A stretch of DNA of 16,576 nt, taken from JAVBTT01 sp031550325. Lineage in GTDB: Bacteria; Bacillota; Clostridia; Oscillospirales; UBA929. Positions 1 to 5,029 of the stretch are shown in pieces (the stretch's first letter is position 1; each line of letters begins with the position of its first letter). Location of the stretch: assembly GCA_031550325.1 (NCBI GenBank), contig JAVBOR010000051.1:1-16576 (forward strand), read 5' to 3'. Under the pieces are notes generated by a model. It saw only the letters and a list, made by a program, of their open reading frames with translations. It was not told where the DNA came from and did not search any database. A program made the translations under genes and the position numbers.

Positions 1-77
1 AGATGGTCCTCAGGAATCCGTCCTTCTATATCCAATATTTCTACAATTCCGCGCAAGTCTTTCCCTTTTTCTAACAT
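1..77 (-). CDS. IS1182-like transposase, N-terminal fragment (cut by window edge)
   Basis: Reading leftwards from an ATG at 77, the frame is open to the window edge and gives 25 residues starting MLEKGKDLRGIVEILD and ending RIPEDH. The 'VPEDHL' type motif shortly after the start is typical of IS1182-family transposases (DUF772 N-terminal domain), where it precedes the helix leading to the DDE catalytic domain. An in-frame stop lies just upstream of the ATG, and a GAGGG sequence abuts it. The catalytic part lies outside the window, so activity cannot be judged. The region is more AT-rich than the neighbouring genes, as expected of an inserted element. The family call rests on a short stretch and is moderately sure. 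Confidence 0.55.
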   Translation of the reverse strand, partial: MLEKGKDLRGIVEILDIEGRIPEDH

Positions 78-95
78 CCCTCATCACCCAACTCC

Positions 96-101
96 ATTAT
101 A
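96..101 (-). promoter_or_regulatory. Extended -10 box upstream of the transposase
   Basis: On the minus strand a TGG precedes a perfect TATAAT, which ends 18 bases before the transposase ATG. No good -35 is visible at 17 bases, because that region is occupied by the palindromic hairpin at 104-131. An extended -10 promoter is plausible, but the leader would be very short. Confidence 0.35.
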
Positions 102-103
102 CC

Positions 104-131
104 AAAAAAGTCGCCTTTTGGCGACTTTTTT
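104..131. terminator. Bidirectional intrinsic terminator
   Basis: A perfect 12-bp inverted repeat (AAAAAAGTCGCC and its complement) surrounds a TTTT loop, giving a GC stem flanked by A6 and T6. It can terminate transcription in either direction. On the minus strand it lies about 50 bases beyond the likely 3' end of the 6S RNA and could stop that transcript before the insertion sequence. Its right arm runs directly into the repeat tail at 125-141. Confidence 0.75.
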
Positions 132-141
132 GACAGGCTGA
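125..141 (+). repeat. Tail of dispersed repeat family (CTTTTTTGACAGGCTGA)
   Basis: This 17-base string is identical to 14301-14317 and differs by one base from 1302-1318 and from the minus-strand copy at 16435-16451. In each case it follows a short hairpin whose 3' arm ends in a T-run. Here only the tail and a locus-specific hairpin are present, without the longer body seen at 14232-14317. Confidence 0.7.
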
Positions 142-165
142 GAGGACACATTGTGTCCTCTTTTT
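141..165 (+). terminator. Hairpin with T-run
   Basis: A perfect 10-bp inverted repeat (AGAGGACACA at 141-150 and its complement at 152-161) is followed on the plus strand by a T-run ending at 165. It looks like an intrinsic terminator for plus-strand transcription entering from the left. On the minus strand it lies just downstream of the 6S RNA. Confidence 0.5.
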
Positions 166-177
166 CGATTAAGTCAA

Positions 178-368
178 CCCCACTTCGGCCGTGCGAATCT
201 CAGTATAACCTGCACGCTAACGCAGGTGGGCAACCTCTCCGCTGCTTCAACGCTTCCAACGTCCAGAAAAAACCGGGAGGCCTGCAATTCACAGCGGAAG
301 TCCGGAATCCCAAGGTGAAAATGTGGGTTTAAAAAGACCCGTCACGCACCAAGCAGGGAGACTTCTTT
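178..368 (-). ncRNA. ssrS: Probable 6S RNA
   Basis: About 190 untranslated bases follow a strong sigma-A promoter, with the predicted start near 368. The 5' part (TCCCTGCTTGGTGCG) can pair with the 3' part (CGCACGGCCGAAGTGGGG), closing a long, interrupted stem around a large internal region. This closing stem, the length of about 190 nt and the TAAACCCACA / CCTTGGGA stretch just inside the 5' arm fit the Firmicutes 6S RNA pattern. 6S RNA mimics an open promoter and binds the sigma-A RNA polymerase holoenzyme, limiting transcription in stationary phase. Exact ends are estimates. RNase P, SRP and tmRNA were considered, but their hallmark motifs are absent. Confidence 0.6.
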
Positions 369-375
369 AAGCGTG

Positions 376-404
376 ATTATACCATACCCTATAGGGATTT
401 GCAA
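376..404 (-). promoter_or_regulatory. Strong sigma-A promoter of the 6S RNA
   Basis: On the minus strand TTGCAA (399-404) and a perfect TATAAT (376-381) are separated by exactly 17 bases, and a TG one base upstream of the -10 makes it an extended -10 promoter. The predicted start is near 368. No coding frame begins downstream, which supports an RNA gene. Confidence 0.8.
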
Positions 405-428
405 GAGAAACGGCTGCTCGCCGAGAAA

Positions 429-719
429 CTAATCGTTATCGTCGGACGCCTCGTCTTCGTCGGCCTGCTCAAGCCGTTCCATGAACAAAGCGTAGACCTC
501 GCTGAGGAGATCCTCCTCCTCGATGCTTTCAAAAACTTCTTCGCCGTCCTCTTCCACCACGCGGAAGACAACCACCTCAACCTCGTCCTCATCGGCGGTT
601 TCAGCGGTGGCAAACGCCATGTAGGTGACATCGTTGTGCTCCAGCGAGTCGAGATGCTCCAGCGCGTATTCGTTGCCCTCTTCGTCTGTCACGGTGATAT
701 AATCGTACCCTTCACTCAT
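429..719 (-). CDS. DUF1292 family protein (YrzB-like)
   Basis: This is a 96-residue, strongly acidic protein beginning MSEGYDYITVTDEEGNEY. The opening 'ITVTDEEGNEYALE' strand pattern followed by 'TYMAFATAE', 'VEVVVFRVVEEDGEE' and 'FESIEEEDLLSEVYALFMERLE' is the usual layout of DUF1292, a small Firmicutes family of unknown function. The tail is a run of Asp and Glu. The start at 719 is chosen over an upstream in-frame ATG because AGGAGG lies eight bases before it. The gene has its own sigma-A-like promoter overlapping the end of the BofC-like gene and is followed by the 6S RNA promoter. In many Clostridia DUF1292 genes sit near ruvX and ireB, which are not seen here. The family call is fairly sure; function is unknown. 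Confidence 0.8.
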   Translation of the reverse strand: MSEGYDYITVTDEEGNEYALEHLDSLEHNDVTYMAFATAETADEDEVEVVVFRVVEEDGEEVFESIEEEDLLSEVYALFMERLEQADEDEASDDND

Positions 720-753
720 GCGGTGAGCCTCCTGTCCGTTCTGATCACCATAG

Positions 754-782
754 ACAATATCAGCTTTGGCACATGAAATCAA
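754..782 (-). promoter_or_regulatory. Sigma-A promoter of the DUF1292 gene
   Basis: On the minus strand TTGATT (777-782) and TATTGT (754-759) are 17 bases apart, with a TG one base upstream of the -10. The predicted start near 747 leaves a leader of about 27 bases containing the AGGAGG ribosome site. The -35 overlaps the sequence just beyond the stop codon of the BofC-like gene. Confidence 0.5.
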
Positions 783-785
783 TCC

Positions 786-1145
786 CTACGGCGCAAAATC
801 CTCTAAAAAATGCGCAAGATTTTCTTTGCCCAAAACAGAAACGCCTTTTTCAAACAAAGCCTGGTCAACGGCGCGCATCGCGCTGACGCGGATCGTGGTG
901 ACTTCGACAGGGTTGGAGAGGTCCTCGGCGTTGTATACGGCCAAAACGCCGTTCAATGCCTTGATGACATAAGTCGGTTCCTGATAAAGCATTACGACAT
1001 CGACAACGTCGCTTACTGAGGAAGACGCGGAGGGGTTGGGCTGCTGCCGGGGAGCCTCGGGCGCGCGCGCGGCGGCAACCAGCGCAATGGCCGCCATGCC
1101 GCCAATGAGAAGTAGCAGGGCTATTTTCGGCGTCCGCTTCATCAT
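786..1145 (-). CDS. Small membrane-anchored protein with BofC C-terminal-like domain
   Basis: The 119-residue product starts MMKRTPKIALLLLIGG, giving a basic end and a hydrophobic segment of about 20 residues (roughly 7-26) that should act as a signal anchor. A Pro/Ser-rich linker follows (about 28-45). The rest (TYVIKALNGVLAVYNAED... VDQALFEKGVSVLGKENLAHFLEDF) matches the pattern of the BofC C-terminal domain: a 'YVI+...G.LAVY' start, 'DQ.L..KG' in the middle and a 'L..FLEDF' end. In Bacillus, BofC is a forespore protein that restrains the SpoIVB protease and so times sigma-K activation. Here only the second domain is present, a short form common in Clostridia. The start may be 1145 or 1142, and an AAGGAT ribosome site precedes both. 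Membership is inferred from pattern, not from a search. Confidence 0.65.
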   Translation of the reverse strand: MMKRTPKIALLLLIGGMAAIALVAAARAPEAPRQQPNPSASSSVSDVVDVVMLYQEPTYVIKALNGVLAVYNAEDLSNPVEVTTIRVSAMRAVDQALFEKGVSVLGKENLAHFLEDFAP

Positions 1146-1165
1146 TCATCACATCCTTTTAACAA

Positions 1166-1194
1166 AGCATTCCCATAATTTGCATAATCTATGC
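1166..1194 (-). promoter_or_regulatory. Candidate SigF/SigG-type promoter of the BofC-like gene
   Basis: On the minus strand GCATA (1190-1194) and GGGAATGCT (1166-1174) are 15 bases apart. The forespore pattern is GNATR, 15 bases, GGNNANANT; the -10 here has one mismatch. The resulting transcript would begin just before the ribosome site. A perfect inverted repeat TGCATAATCTATGCA (1181-1195) overlaps the -35 and might be an operator. A TTGACA on the same strand (1202-1207) has no convincing -10 at the right distance. Confidence 0.4.
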
Positions 1195-1268
1195 ATCGGC
1201 CTGTCAAAAGAACCGGAGGCGCCATGACAAGCGGGGGAGAGGTCATCGAGCTGAGGCGGCAGGCCATA

Positions 1269-1318
1269 CAGGCTGTCAAAAAAGGCCTTCGCGCCTTCAA
1301 CCTTTTTTGACAGCCTGA
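1269..1318. repeat. Dispersed repeat copy D, long perfect hairpin
   Basis: Two 17-base arms (CAGGCTGTCAAAAAAGG and its exact complement) flank a 15-base loop. Both arms carry the CTTTTTTGACAGNCTG tail, in opposite orientations, so this copy is a palindromic version of the family. On the minus strand the loop and left arm (GAAGGCGCGAAGGCC then T6) align with the same part of the copy at 16435-16540. It sits between two divergent genes, where no terminator is needed. Confidence 0.75.
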
Positions 1319-1319
1319 G

Positions 1320-1346
1320 ACAAGGGGCGCAATTCGCCTCTTGTTT
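1320..1346 (+). terminator. Hairpin upstream of dusB
   Basis: ACAAGGGGCG (1320-1329) and CGCCTCTTGT (1335-1344) form a 10-bp stem with one G-U pair and a CAATT loop, followed by a short T-rich stretch. The 3' arm overlaps the -35 of the dusB promoter, so the hairpin could block read-through from upstream. Confidence 0.45.
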
Positions 1347-1369
1347 AATGAGAAAAACTGTGGTAGAAT
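1341..1369 (+). promoter_or_regulatory. Sigma-A promoter of the dusB operon
   Basis: TTGTTT (1341-1346) and TAGAAT (1364-1369) are separated by 17 bases, with a TG one base before the -10. The predicted start near 1376 leaves about 24 bases of leader before the TTG start codon of dusB. Confidence 0.6.
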
Positions 1370-1399
1370 CAGGACAAATCAACGATACGGGGTGTTCCT

Positions 1400-2404
1400 T
1401 TGATCATTGGCGGCGTCGACATCGATACAAAGCTTGCGCTTGCGCCGATGGCGGGCGTCACCGATTGGGCCTTCAGGCAGATCTGCAGCGAGTCGGCCCT
1501 CGTATACACCACGACCGAAATGGTCAGCGCCAAGGCCCTGTGTTTTGGAGACGCCAAGACGCGCCGCCTGATGAAACGCGCCGGAAACGGCTTTCCGACG
1601 GCCATTCAGCTGTTCGGCTCCGATCCGGCCTGTATGGCCGAGGCTGCCCGGCAGGCAGCTGCGCTGGCCGACGTGGTTGACCTGAACATGGGCTGCCCTA
1701 TGCCCAAGATCGTCTCCTCCGGAGATGGCTGCGCGCTGATGAAAAACCCCGCGCTGGCCGGAGAGATTGTTCGCAGCGTCCGCGCCGCCGTGCGCGTTCC
1801 GGTGACCGTAAAGTTTCGCATGGGATGGGACGGCGGGAACGTCAACGCTTGCGAGTTTGCCAGGCGCCTTGAGGCCGAGGGGGCGCACGCGTTGTGCCTC
1901 CACGCGCGAACGCGCGTGCAAATGTACTCGGGCAAAGCCGACTGGCGCGCGATCAACGCCGTAAAGGGCTCCGTCAGCATTCCGGTTGTGGCTAACGGCG
2001 ATATTTTTTCTCCCAAAGACGCCAGACGCTGCCTGGAGCAGACCGGCGCCGACATGGTGATGGTGGGGCGCGCGGCGTTTGGAAATCCATTTTTGCTGCG
2101 CGACATCGCGCGCGAACTGGAGGGGCTCCCGCCCGAGCCGCCGCCGACACTGGAAACGCGCCTGGCGCTTGCGCGCAGGCAGATTGACCTCGCGGTACAG
2201 GACAAGGGCGAACGCATTGCGCTGCTGGAGGCAAGGCGACACTTGAGCTGGACGCTTCGCGGGCAGCGGGGCGGCGCGGCGATGCGCCGGGAGATCGTCA
2301 AGCTTGAACATCTGACACAGCTGGACAGGCTGTTTCGGGATATTATGGACTGTTGCGGCCAATGGCAGCCGTCCGCATACGAATCAACACGGGAGGAGAG
2401 GTGA
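1400..2404 (+). CDS. dusB: tRNA-dihydrouridine synthase, DusB type
   Basis: The 334-residue product reduces specific uridines in the D-loop of tRNAs to dihydrouridine using FMN and NAD(P)H in the cytoplasm. Visible hallmarks are LALAPMAGVTDWAFR near the N-terminus (FMN-binding barrel start), DLNMGCPMPKI with the catalytic cysteine at about residue 99, GDGCALMKNP, the phosphate-binding HARTRVQMYSGKADW, and the C-terminal helical tRNA-binding part with ARRHLSWTLRGQRG. Length is normal for the family (about 320-340). The start is TTG at 1400, preceded by GGGGTG; no ATG nearby fits the conserved N-terminus. It is the first gene of an apparent operon, with the ECF sigma gene beginning a few bases beyond its stop. 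Confidence 0.92.
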   Translation: MIIGGVDIDTKLALAPMAGVTDWAFRQICSESALVYTTTEMVSAKALCFGDAKTRRLMKRAGNGFPTAIQLFGSDPACMAEAARQAAALADVVDLNMGCPMPKIVSSGDGCALMKNPALAGEIVRSVRAAVRVPVTVKFRMGWDGGNVNACEFARRLEAEGAHALCLHARTRVQMYSGKADWRAINAVKGSVSIPVVANGDIFSPKDARRCLEQTGADMVMVGRAAFGNPFLLRDIARELEGLPPEPPPTLETRLALARRQIDLAVQDKGERIALLEARRHLSWTLRGQRGGAAMRREIVKLEHLTQLDRLFRDIMDCCGQWQPSAYESTREER

Positions 2405-2409
2405 ATATC

Positions 2410-3015
2410 ATGGGTGAAGAGCTCGTGATCAAAGCCAAACAAGGAGACAAAAGCGCTTTTGAGCAACTTGTCCGACAGTATGAGAAAAAAGTCTACAACA
2501 TTGCGCTTCGAATGAGCGGCAGTCCGGAAGACGCGTTTGACCTGGCGCAGGAGGCTTTCTTAAATGTCTACCGGTCACTGGGAAACTTTCGGGAAGACGC
2601 CGCGTTTTCCACGTGGCTTTATCGGATTGTGAGCAATGTTTGCCTTGATTTTGCGCGCAAAAAGGCAAACAGGCTCAAACATGAGCAGTATTTTATTACG
2701 CATGACGACGATGAGAGCGACCAGATGGCGGAAGTTCCCGATCTGCGTTACAGCCCTGAGACGCAGCAGGAGCGCAAACAACTGGCCGAAGCCCTGGCGC
2801 TCGGAATCGGAAAGCTGTCGCCGGAGCACCGTCAGGTTTTTTTGCTCAGAGAGATCTCCGGCCTTACCTATCAGGAAATCGCCCAGTCGCTCGATATGGA
2901 AGAAGGAACCGTAAAGAGCCGCCTGTCGCGGGCGCGCGAAAAGTTGAGGGTTTTCTTGGCTGAAAATGGGAACTTCCCGTCCGGATCGTCGTCTAACGAC
3001 ATAGCAAGGAGGTGA
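2410..3015 (+). CDS. RNA polymerase ECF-type sigma factor
   Basis: This 201-residue protein has the two-domain ECF layout. Region 2 is at about residues 12-85 (AFEQLVRQYEKKVYNIALRM, DLAQEAFLNVYRSLGNF, FSTWLYRIVSNVCLDFARK). A charged linker follows, then region 4 at about 128-182 (LSPEHRQVFLLREISGLTYQEIA, EGTVKSRLSRAREKLR). It resembles the SigW/RpoE-like group. The ATG at 2410 is preceded by AGAGGTGA; a GTG at 2401 with GGAGGAG before it is a possible alternative. The gene starts six bases after the dusB stop, and its own stop lies just before the anti-sigma start, so the pair is translationally linked. No ECF-type AAC/CGT promoter was evident directly upstream, which suggests transcription from the dusB promoter. 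The regulon is unknown. Confidence 0.9.
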   Translation: MGEELVIKAKQGDKSAFEQLVRQYEKKVYNIALRMSGSPEDAFDLAQEAFLNVYRSLGNFREDAAFSTWLYRIVSNVCLDFARKKANRLKHEQYFITHDDDESDQMAEVPDLRYSPETQQERKQLAEALALGIGKLSPEHRQVFLLREISGLTYQEIAQSLDMEEGTVKSRLSRAREKLRVFLAENGNFPSGSSSNDIARR

Positions 3016-3020
3016 GTCGC

Positions 3021-3815
3021 GTGCAGGACTGTACTAAATATGGGCAGCTGGCCAATCTGGCCGTGGACAGATTGCTGACTCCCGATCAGGAAAAATCATT
3101 AGAAACACATTTGAGCACCTGCCCCGACTGCCAGAGAAGAATACAGGCGGCGCAGGCCATCAAAGAGGCCGTGTCCGACCTGGAGGTTGAAACGCCCGAA
3201 ACGCTGGTGCCCGGAACATTGTTCAAGACGTCGGCGGAGGCAAGCCGCAAGCCCGTCTGGCGCAGGTATTTGCCGCAGGGGATTGGCTTTTTGGCCGCCG
3301 CCTGTGTGATCGTGGTTGTGGTTGTGCTCAACCAGACGGGGGTGTTCTCCGGTCTTGGCCCTTCGCCCAAGGCTTTGGAGGGGAATTCTGAGTACGCGTC
3401 CGACCAGGCAAAGACGTCCGGCTCAAAAAGCTCGTTGCAGCCCAACGCCTCTCCCGCGAGCAGCGCGCCCGATCCGAACGCGTTTAGCACGAACGATCCG
3501 CTGAGCACCGATAACCCGGACACTTCGGCCGATAATCCGGACGCTTCGGTAAGCGCCCCGGCCGGTTCGGGTGTTCTCACCCCCGAGGTTCTGTTTGACG
3601 GGCAAAAGGTGTACACCATTATGATGTTCTTCGGGGACAGACCAACCGATTGGAATGACTACCCCCAGGAGGATCTTGAGGAAGGGCTGTTTGTGCTCGT
3701 TCCGCGCGACGAGTTTGAAGCGTTTAAGGAAAGCGTCAATAGTTATGCTCTGGCCGATGATTCCCCGGATTTTGACCCCGATTCCGACTATGCGATGGTT
3801 GTTTTTCTGAAATAG
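3021..3815 (+). CDS. Zinc-finger, single-pass membrane anti-sigma factor
   Basis: The 264-residue product begins MQDCTKYGQLANLAVD. Residues about 28-40 carry HLSTCPDC (HX3CX2C), the zinc-binding anti-sigma (ZAS) motif that holds the cognate ECF sigma inactive. One membrane segment follows (about residues 80-105, GFLAAACVIVVVVVLNQ), then a Ser/Pro/Asn/Asp-rich low-complexity linker (about 115-190) and a compact outer domain (VLFDGQKVYTIMMFFGDRP... AMVVFLK) that presumably senses the signal. The GTG at 3021 is chosen because AAGGAGGTGA lies eight bases before it; a GTG at 3012 would overlap that site. Its position directly after the ECF gene makes it the likely partner. The outer domain is not one I recognise. 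Confidence 0.85.
   Translation: MQDCTKYGQLANLAVDRLLTPDQEKSLETHLSTCPDCQRRIQAAQAIKEAVSDLEVETPETLVPGTLFKTSAEASRKPVWRRYLPQGIGFLAAACVIVVVVVLNQTGVFSGLGPSPKALEGNSEYASDQAKTSGSKSSLQPNASPASSAPDPNAFSTNDPLSTDNPDTSADNPDASVSAPAGSGVLTPEVLFDGQKVYTIMMFFGDRPTDWNDYPQEDLEEGLFVLVPRDEFEAFKESVNSYALADDSPDFDPDSDYAMVVFLK
3508..3549 (+). repeat. Two tandem 21-base units inside the anti-sigma linker
   Basis: Units 3508-3528 and 3529-3549 differ at two positions. They encode the repeated heptads TDNPDTS and ADNPDAS in the extracytoplasmic linker. The in-frame period suggests recent local duplication in a flexible region. Confidence 0.75.
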
Positions 3816-3827
3816 GTATGATATAAT
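3799..3827 (+). promoter_or_regulatory. Sigma-A promoter of galU
   Basis: TTGTTT (3799-3804) and a perfect TATAAT (3822-3827) are 17 bases apart, with TG one base before the -10. The -35 lies within the last codons of the anti-sigma gene. The transcript would begin inside the hairpin at 3828-3863 and run about 100 bases to the galU start. Confidence 0.65.
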
Positions 3828-3866
3828 ACGCTGCGGACGGGAATAATTTCCAGTCTGCAGCGTTTT
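3828..3866 (+). terminator. Hairpin terminator after the anti-sigma gene
   Basis: ACGCTGC (3828-3834) pairs with GCAGCGT (3857-3863), with further inner pairing (GAC/GTC and GGGAA/TTTCC) separated by single-base bulges, followed by a short TTT. It begins 12 bases after the anti-sigma stop. It also begins directly at the -10 box of the galU promoter, so its left arm should lie at about the start point of that transcript. Confidence 0.55.
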
Positions 3867-3936
3867 GCTGTCCGGCTGAGCAAAATCGGCGCTAAGGCCA
3901 AAAAAATCTCCGTATAGCCGGCGATGAGGTGAGCGA

Positions 3937-4812
3937 TTGAAAATTTCAAAGGCGGTCATTCCCGCGGCCGGGCTGGGCACGCGCATGCTTCCGGCGACCA
4001 AAACGGTGCCCAAAGAGATGATTCCGGTGGTGGATAAGCCGGCAATCCAGTACATTGTCGAGGAGGCTGTCGCCTCGGGCATAGAGGACATCTTAATCGT
4101 GACCAATCGCGCCAAGTCCGCGATGGACGACTATTTTGATTATCATCCCGAGCTTGAGCAAAGACTCCAGTTGTCCGGCAAGATGGACGACGTGGCAAAG
4201 GTGCGCGGAACCGCCGATCTAGCCAACATTTTTTATGTGCGGCAAAAAGAGACCAAGGGCCTGGGGCACGCCATCTGGCGCGCTAAGCATTTTGTGGGGA
4301 ATGAGCCCTTCGCCGTGCTTCTAGGGGACGACCTGATGCGCAGCGCCATACCGGTTACAAAGCAGCTGATCGACGTGGCCGAGGACTACCGCTCGTCGGC
4401 TGTGGGTGTGCAGCGCGTCTCCTATGAGGCAATTGCGCGCTATTGCTCGCTGAAGGTCGAGCACGAAAAAGACAATGTGTTCAGCGTTCTGAATCTCGTT
4501 GAAAAGCCGCGGCCAGAGCAGGTTTTCTCCAATTTGGCCATTTTGGGGCGCTATGTGCTGTCCAGCGAGATCTTTAACGTGCTGGAGACCCTTCCGGCCG
4601 GGTTTGGCGGCGAAATCCAACTGACAGACGGCATCAACGCGCTTTGCGCGCGCGAACGCGTTTTGGCAGTGGAGTTTGACGGGCGGCGCTATGATACGGG
4701 AAATCTGAACGGATTGCTGGAGGCGACCATTGATTTTGCGCTGGAGCACCCCGAGGCCGGGCCTTGGCTGCGAGATTTCATCGCCCGCAAAGCCAGGGAC
4801 TTGATGTCTTGA
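3937..4812 (+). CDS. galU: UTP--glucose-1-phosphate uridylyltransferase
   Basis: The 291-residue cytoplasmic enzyme makes UDP-glucose from UTP and glucose-1-phosphate, feeding envelope glycolipid and polysaccharide synthesis. Signatures are PAAGLGTRMLPATKTVPKEM at residues 9-28 (nucleotide-binding loop), VDKPAIQYIVEEA, VRQKETKGLGHAIWRAK at about 101-117, the LLGDD motif near residue 130, NLVEKP, and FGGEIQLTDGINAL. Length matches the family. The start is TTG at 3937, preceded by GATGAGGTGA five bases away; a TTG start may keep expression moderate. It has its own promoter and lies alone between the sigma/anti-sigma operon and the efp promoter. Close relatives act on other sugar nucleotides, but the motif set is typical of bacterial GalU. 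Confidence 0.93.
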   Translation: MKISKAVIPAAGLGTRMLPATKTVPKEMIPVVDKPAIQYIVEEAVASGIEDILIVTNRAKSAMDDYFDYHPELEQRLQLSGKMDDVAKVRGTADLANIFYVRQKETKGLGHAIWRAKHFVGNEPFAVLLGDDLMRSAIPVTKQLIDVAEDYRSSAVGVQRVSYEAIARYCSLKVEHEKDNVFSVLNLVEKPRPEQVFSNLAILGRYVLSSEIFNVLETLPAGFGGEIQLTDGINALCARERVLAVEFDGRRYDTGNLNGLLEATIDFALEHPEAGPWLRDFIARKARDLMS

Positions 4813-4866
4813 GTCTGAAAAACGGGGTATGCGGGAGACAACGCCAAAGTTTTTTGCTTCTTTCTC

Positions 4867-4895
4867 TTGCGCCTTGACGAAAAGTGCGGTAAAAT
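4867..4895 (+). promoter_or_regulatory. Candidate sigma-A promoter of the efp operon
   Basis: TTGCGC (4867-4872) and TAAAAT (4890-4895) are separated by 17 bases. The transcript would carry a leader of about 130 bases before the efp ATG, and that leader contains the terminator-like hairpin at 4939-4990. Confidence 0.5.
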
Positions 4896-4938
4896 AAATC
4901 AGAATTTTACCTTGTCCGGAGTGCGCCGAATCAGAGGT

Positions 4939-4990
4939 GCGGTCCGGGAAGCGGTCGCCTTAATCCCGCCGCTGGGCGGACTGCTTTTTT
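4939..4990 (+). terminator. Intrinsic terminator in the efp leader, possible attenuator
   Basis: GCGGTCCG (4939-4946) pairs with CGGACTGC (4977-4984), with an inner AGCGG/CCGCT stem (4950-4954, 4969-4973), and six T's follow directly (4985-4990). This is a canonical terminator shape located between the putative promoter and the efp start. CCGCCGCTG (4966-4974) in its 3' half is also perfectly complementary to CAGCGGCGG (5008-5016), next to the efp ribosome site, so two structures compete. It could also simply terminate galU transcripts. Confidence 0.6.
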
Positions 4991-5029
4991 GAGATTTGCC
5001 GCAGCGGCAGCGGCGGAGTGGCAGTATTT

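Noticed and set aside
178..368. RNase P RNA or SRP RNA instead of 6S RNA
   Set aside because: GGAAGTCCGG on the plus strand recalls RNase P, but the rest of the core is absent and the promoter points the other way; the SRP GGTCAGG/GGAAGCAGCC motifs are missing.
1202..1207. TTGACA on the minus strand as a sigma-A -35 for the BofC-like gene
   Set aside because: No acceptable -10 lies 16-18 bases downstream; the forespore-type pair fits better. The TTTTGACAGGCC string may instead be a fragment of the repeat tail.
1149..1382. 77-residue minus-strand frame containing KVEGAKAFFDSL
   Set aside because: The peptide is produced by reading through the hairpin repeat at 1269-1318; a similar peptide (EGAKLFFDSL) comes from the repeat copy at 16435-16540, which shows it is repeat-derived and not a conserved protein.
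1379..2466. Long minus-strand open frames opposite dusB (327 and 286 residues)
   Set aside because: They lie antisense to a gene with clear DusB motifs, have low-complexity Arg/Ala/Ser-rich sequence and no recognisable domain; GC-rich codons on the other strand create them.
4921..5020. T-box or known riboswitch in the efp leader
   Set aside because: No T-box sequence (GGUGGNACCGCG type) or other known aptamer core was recognised; only the terminator and competing pairing are supported.
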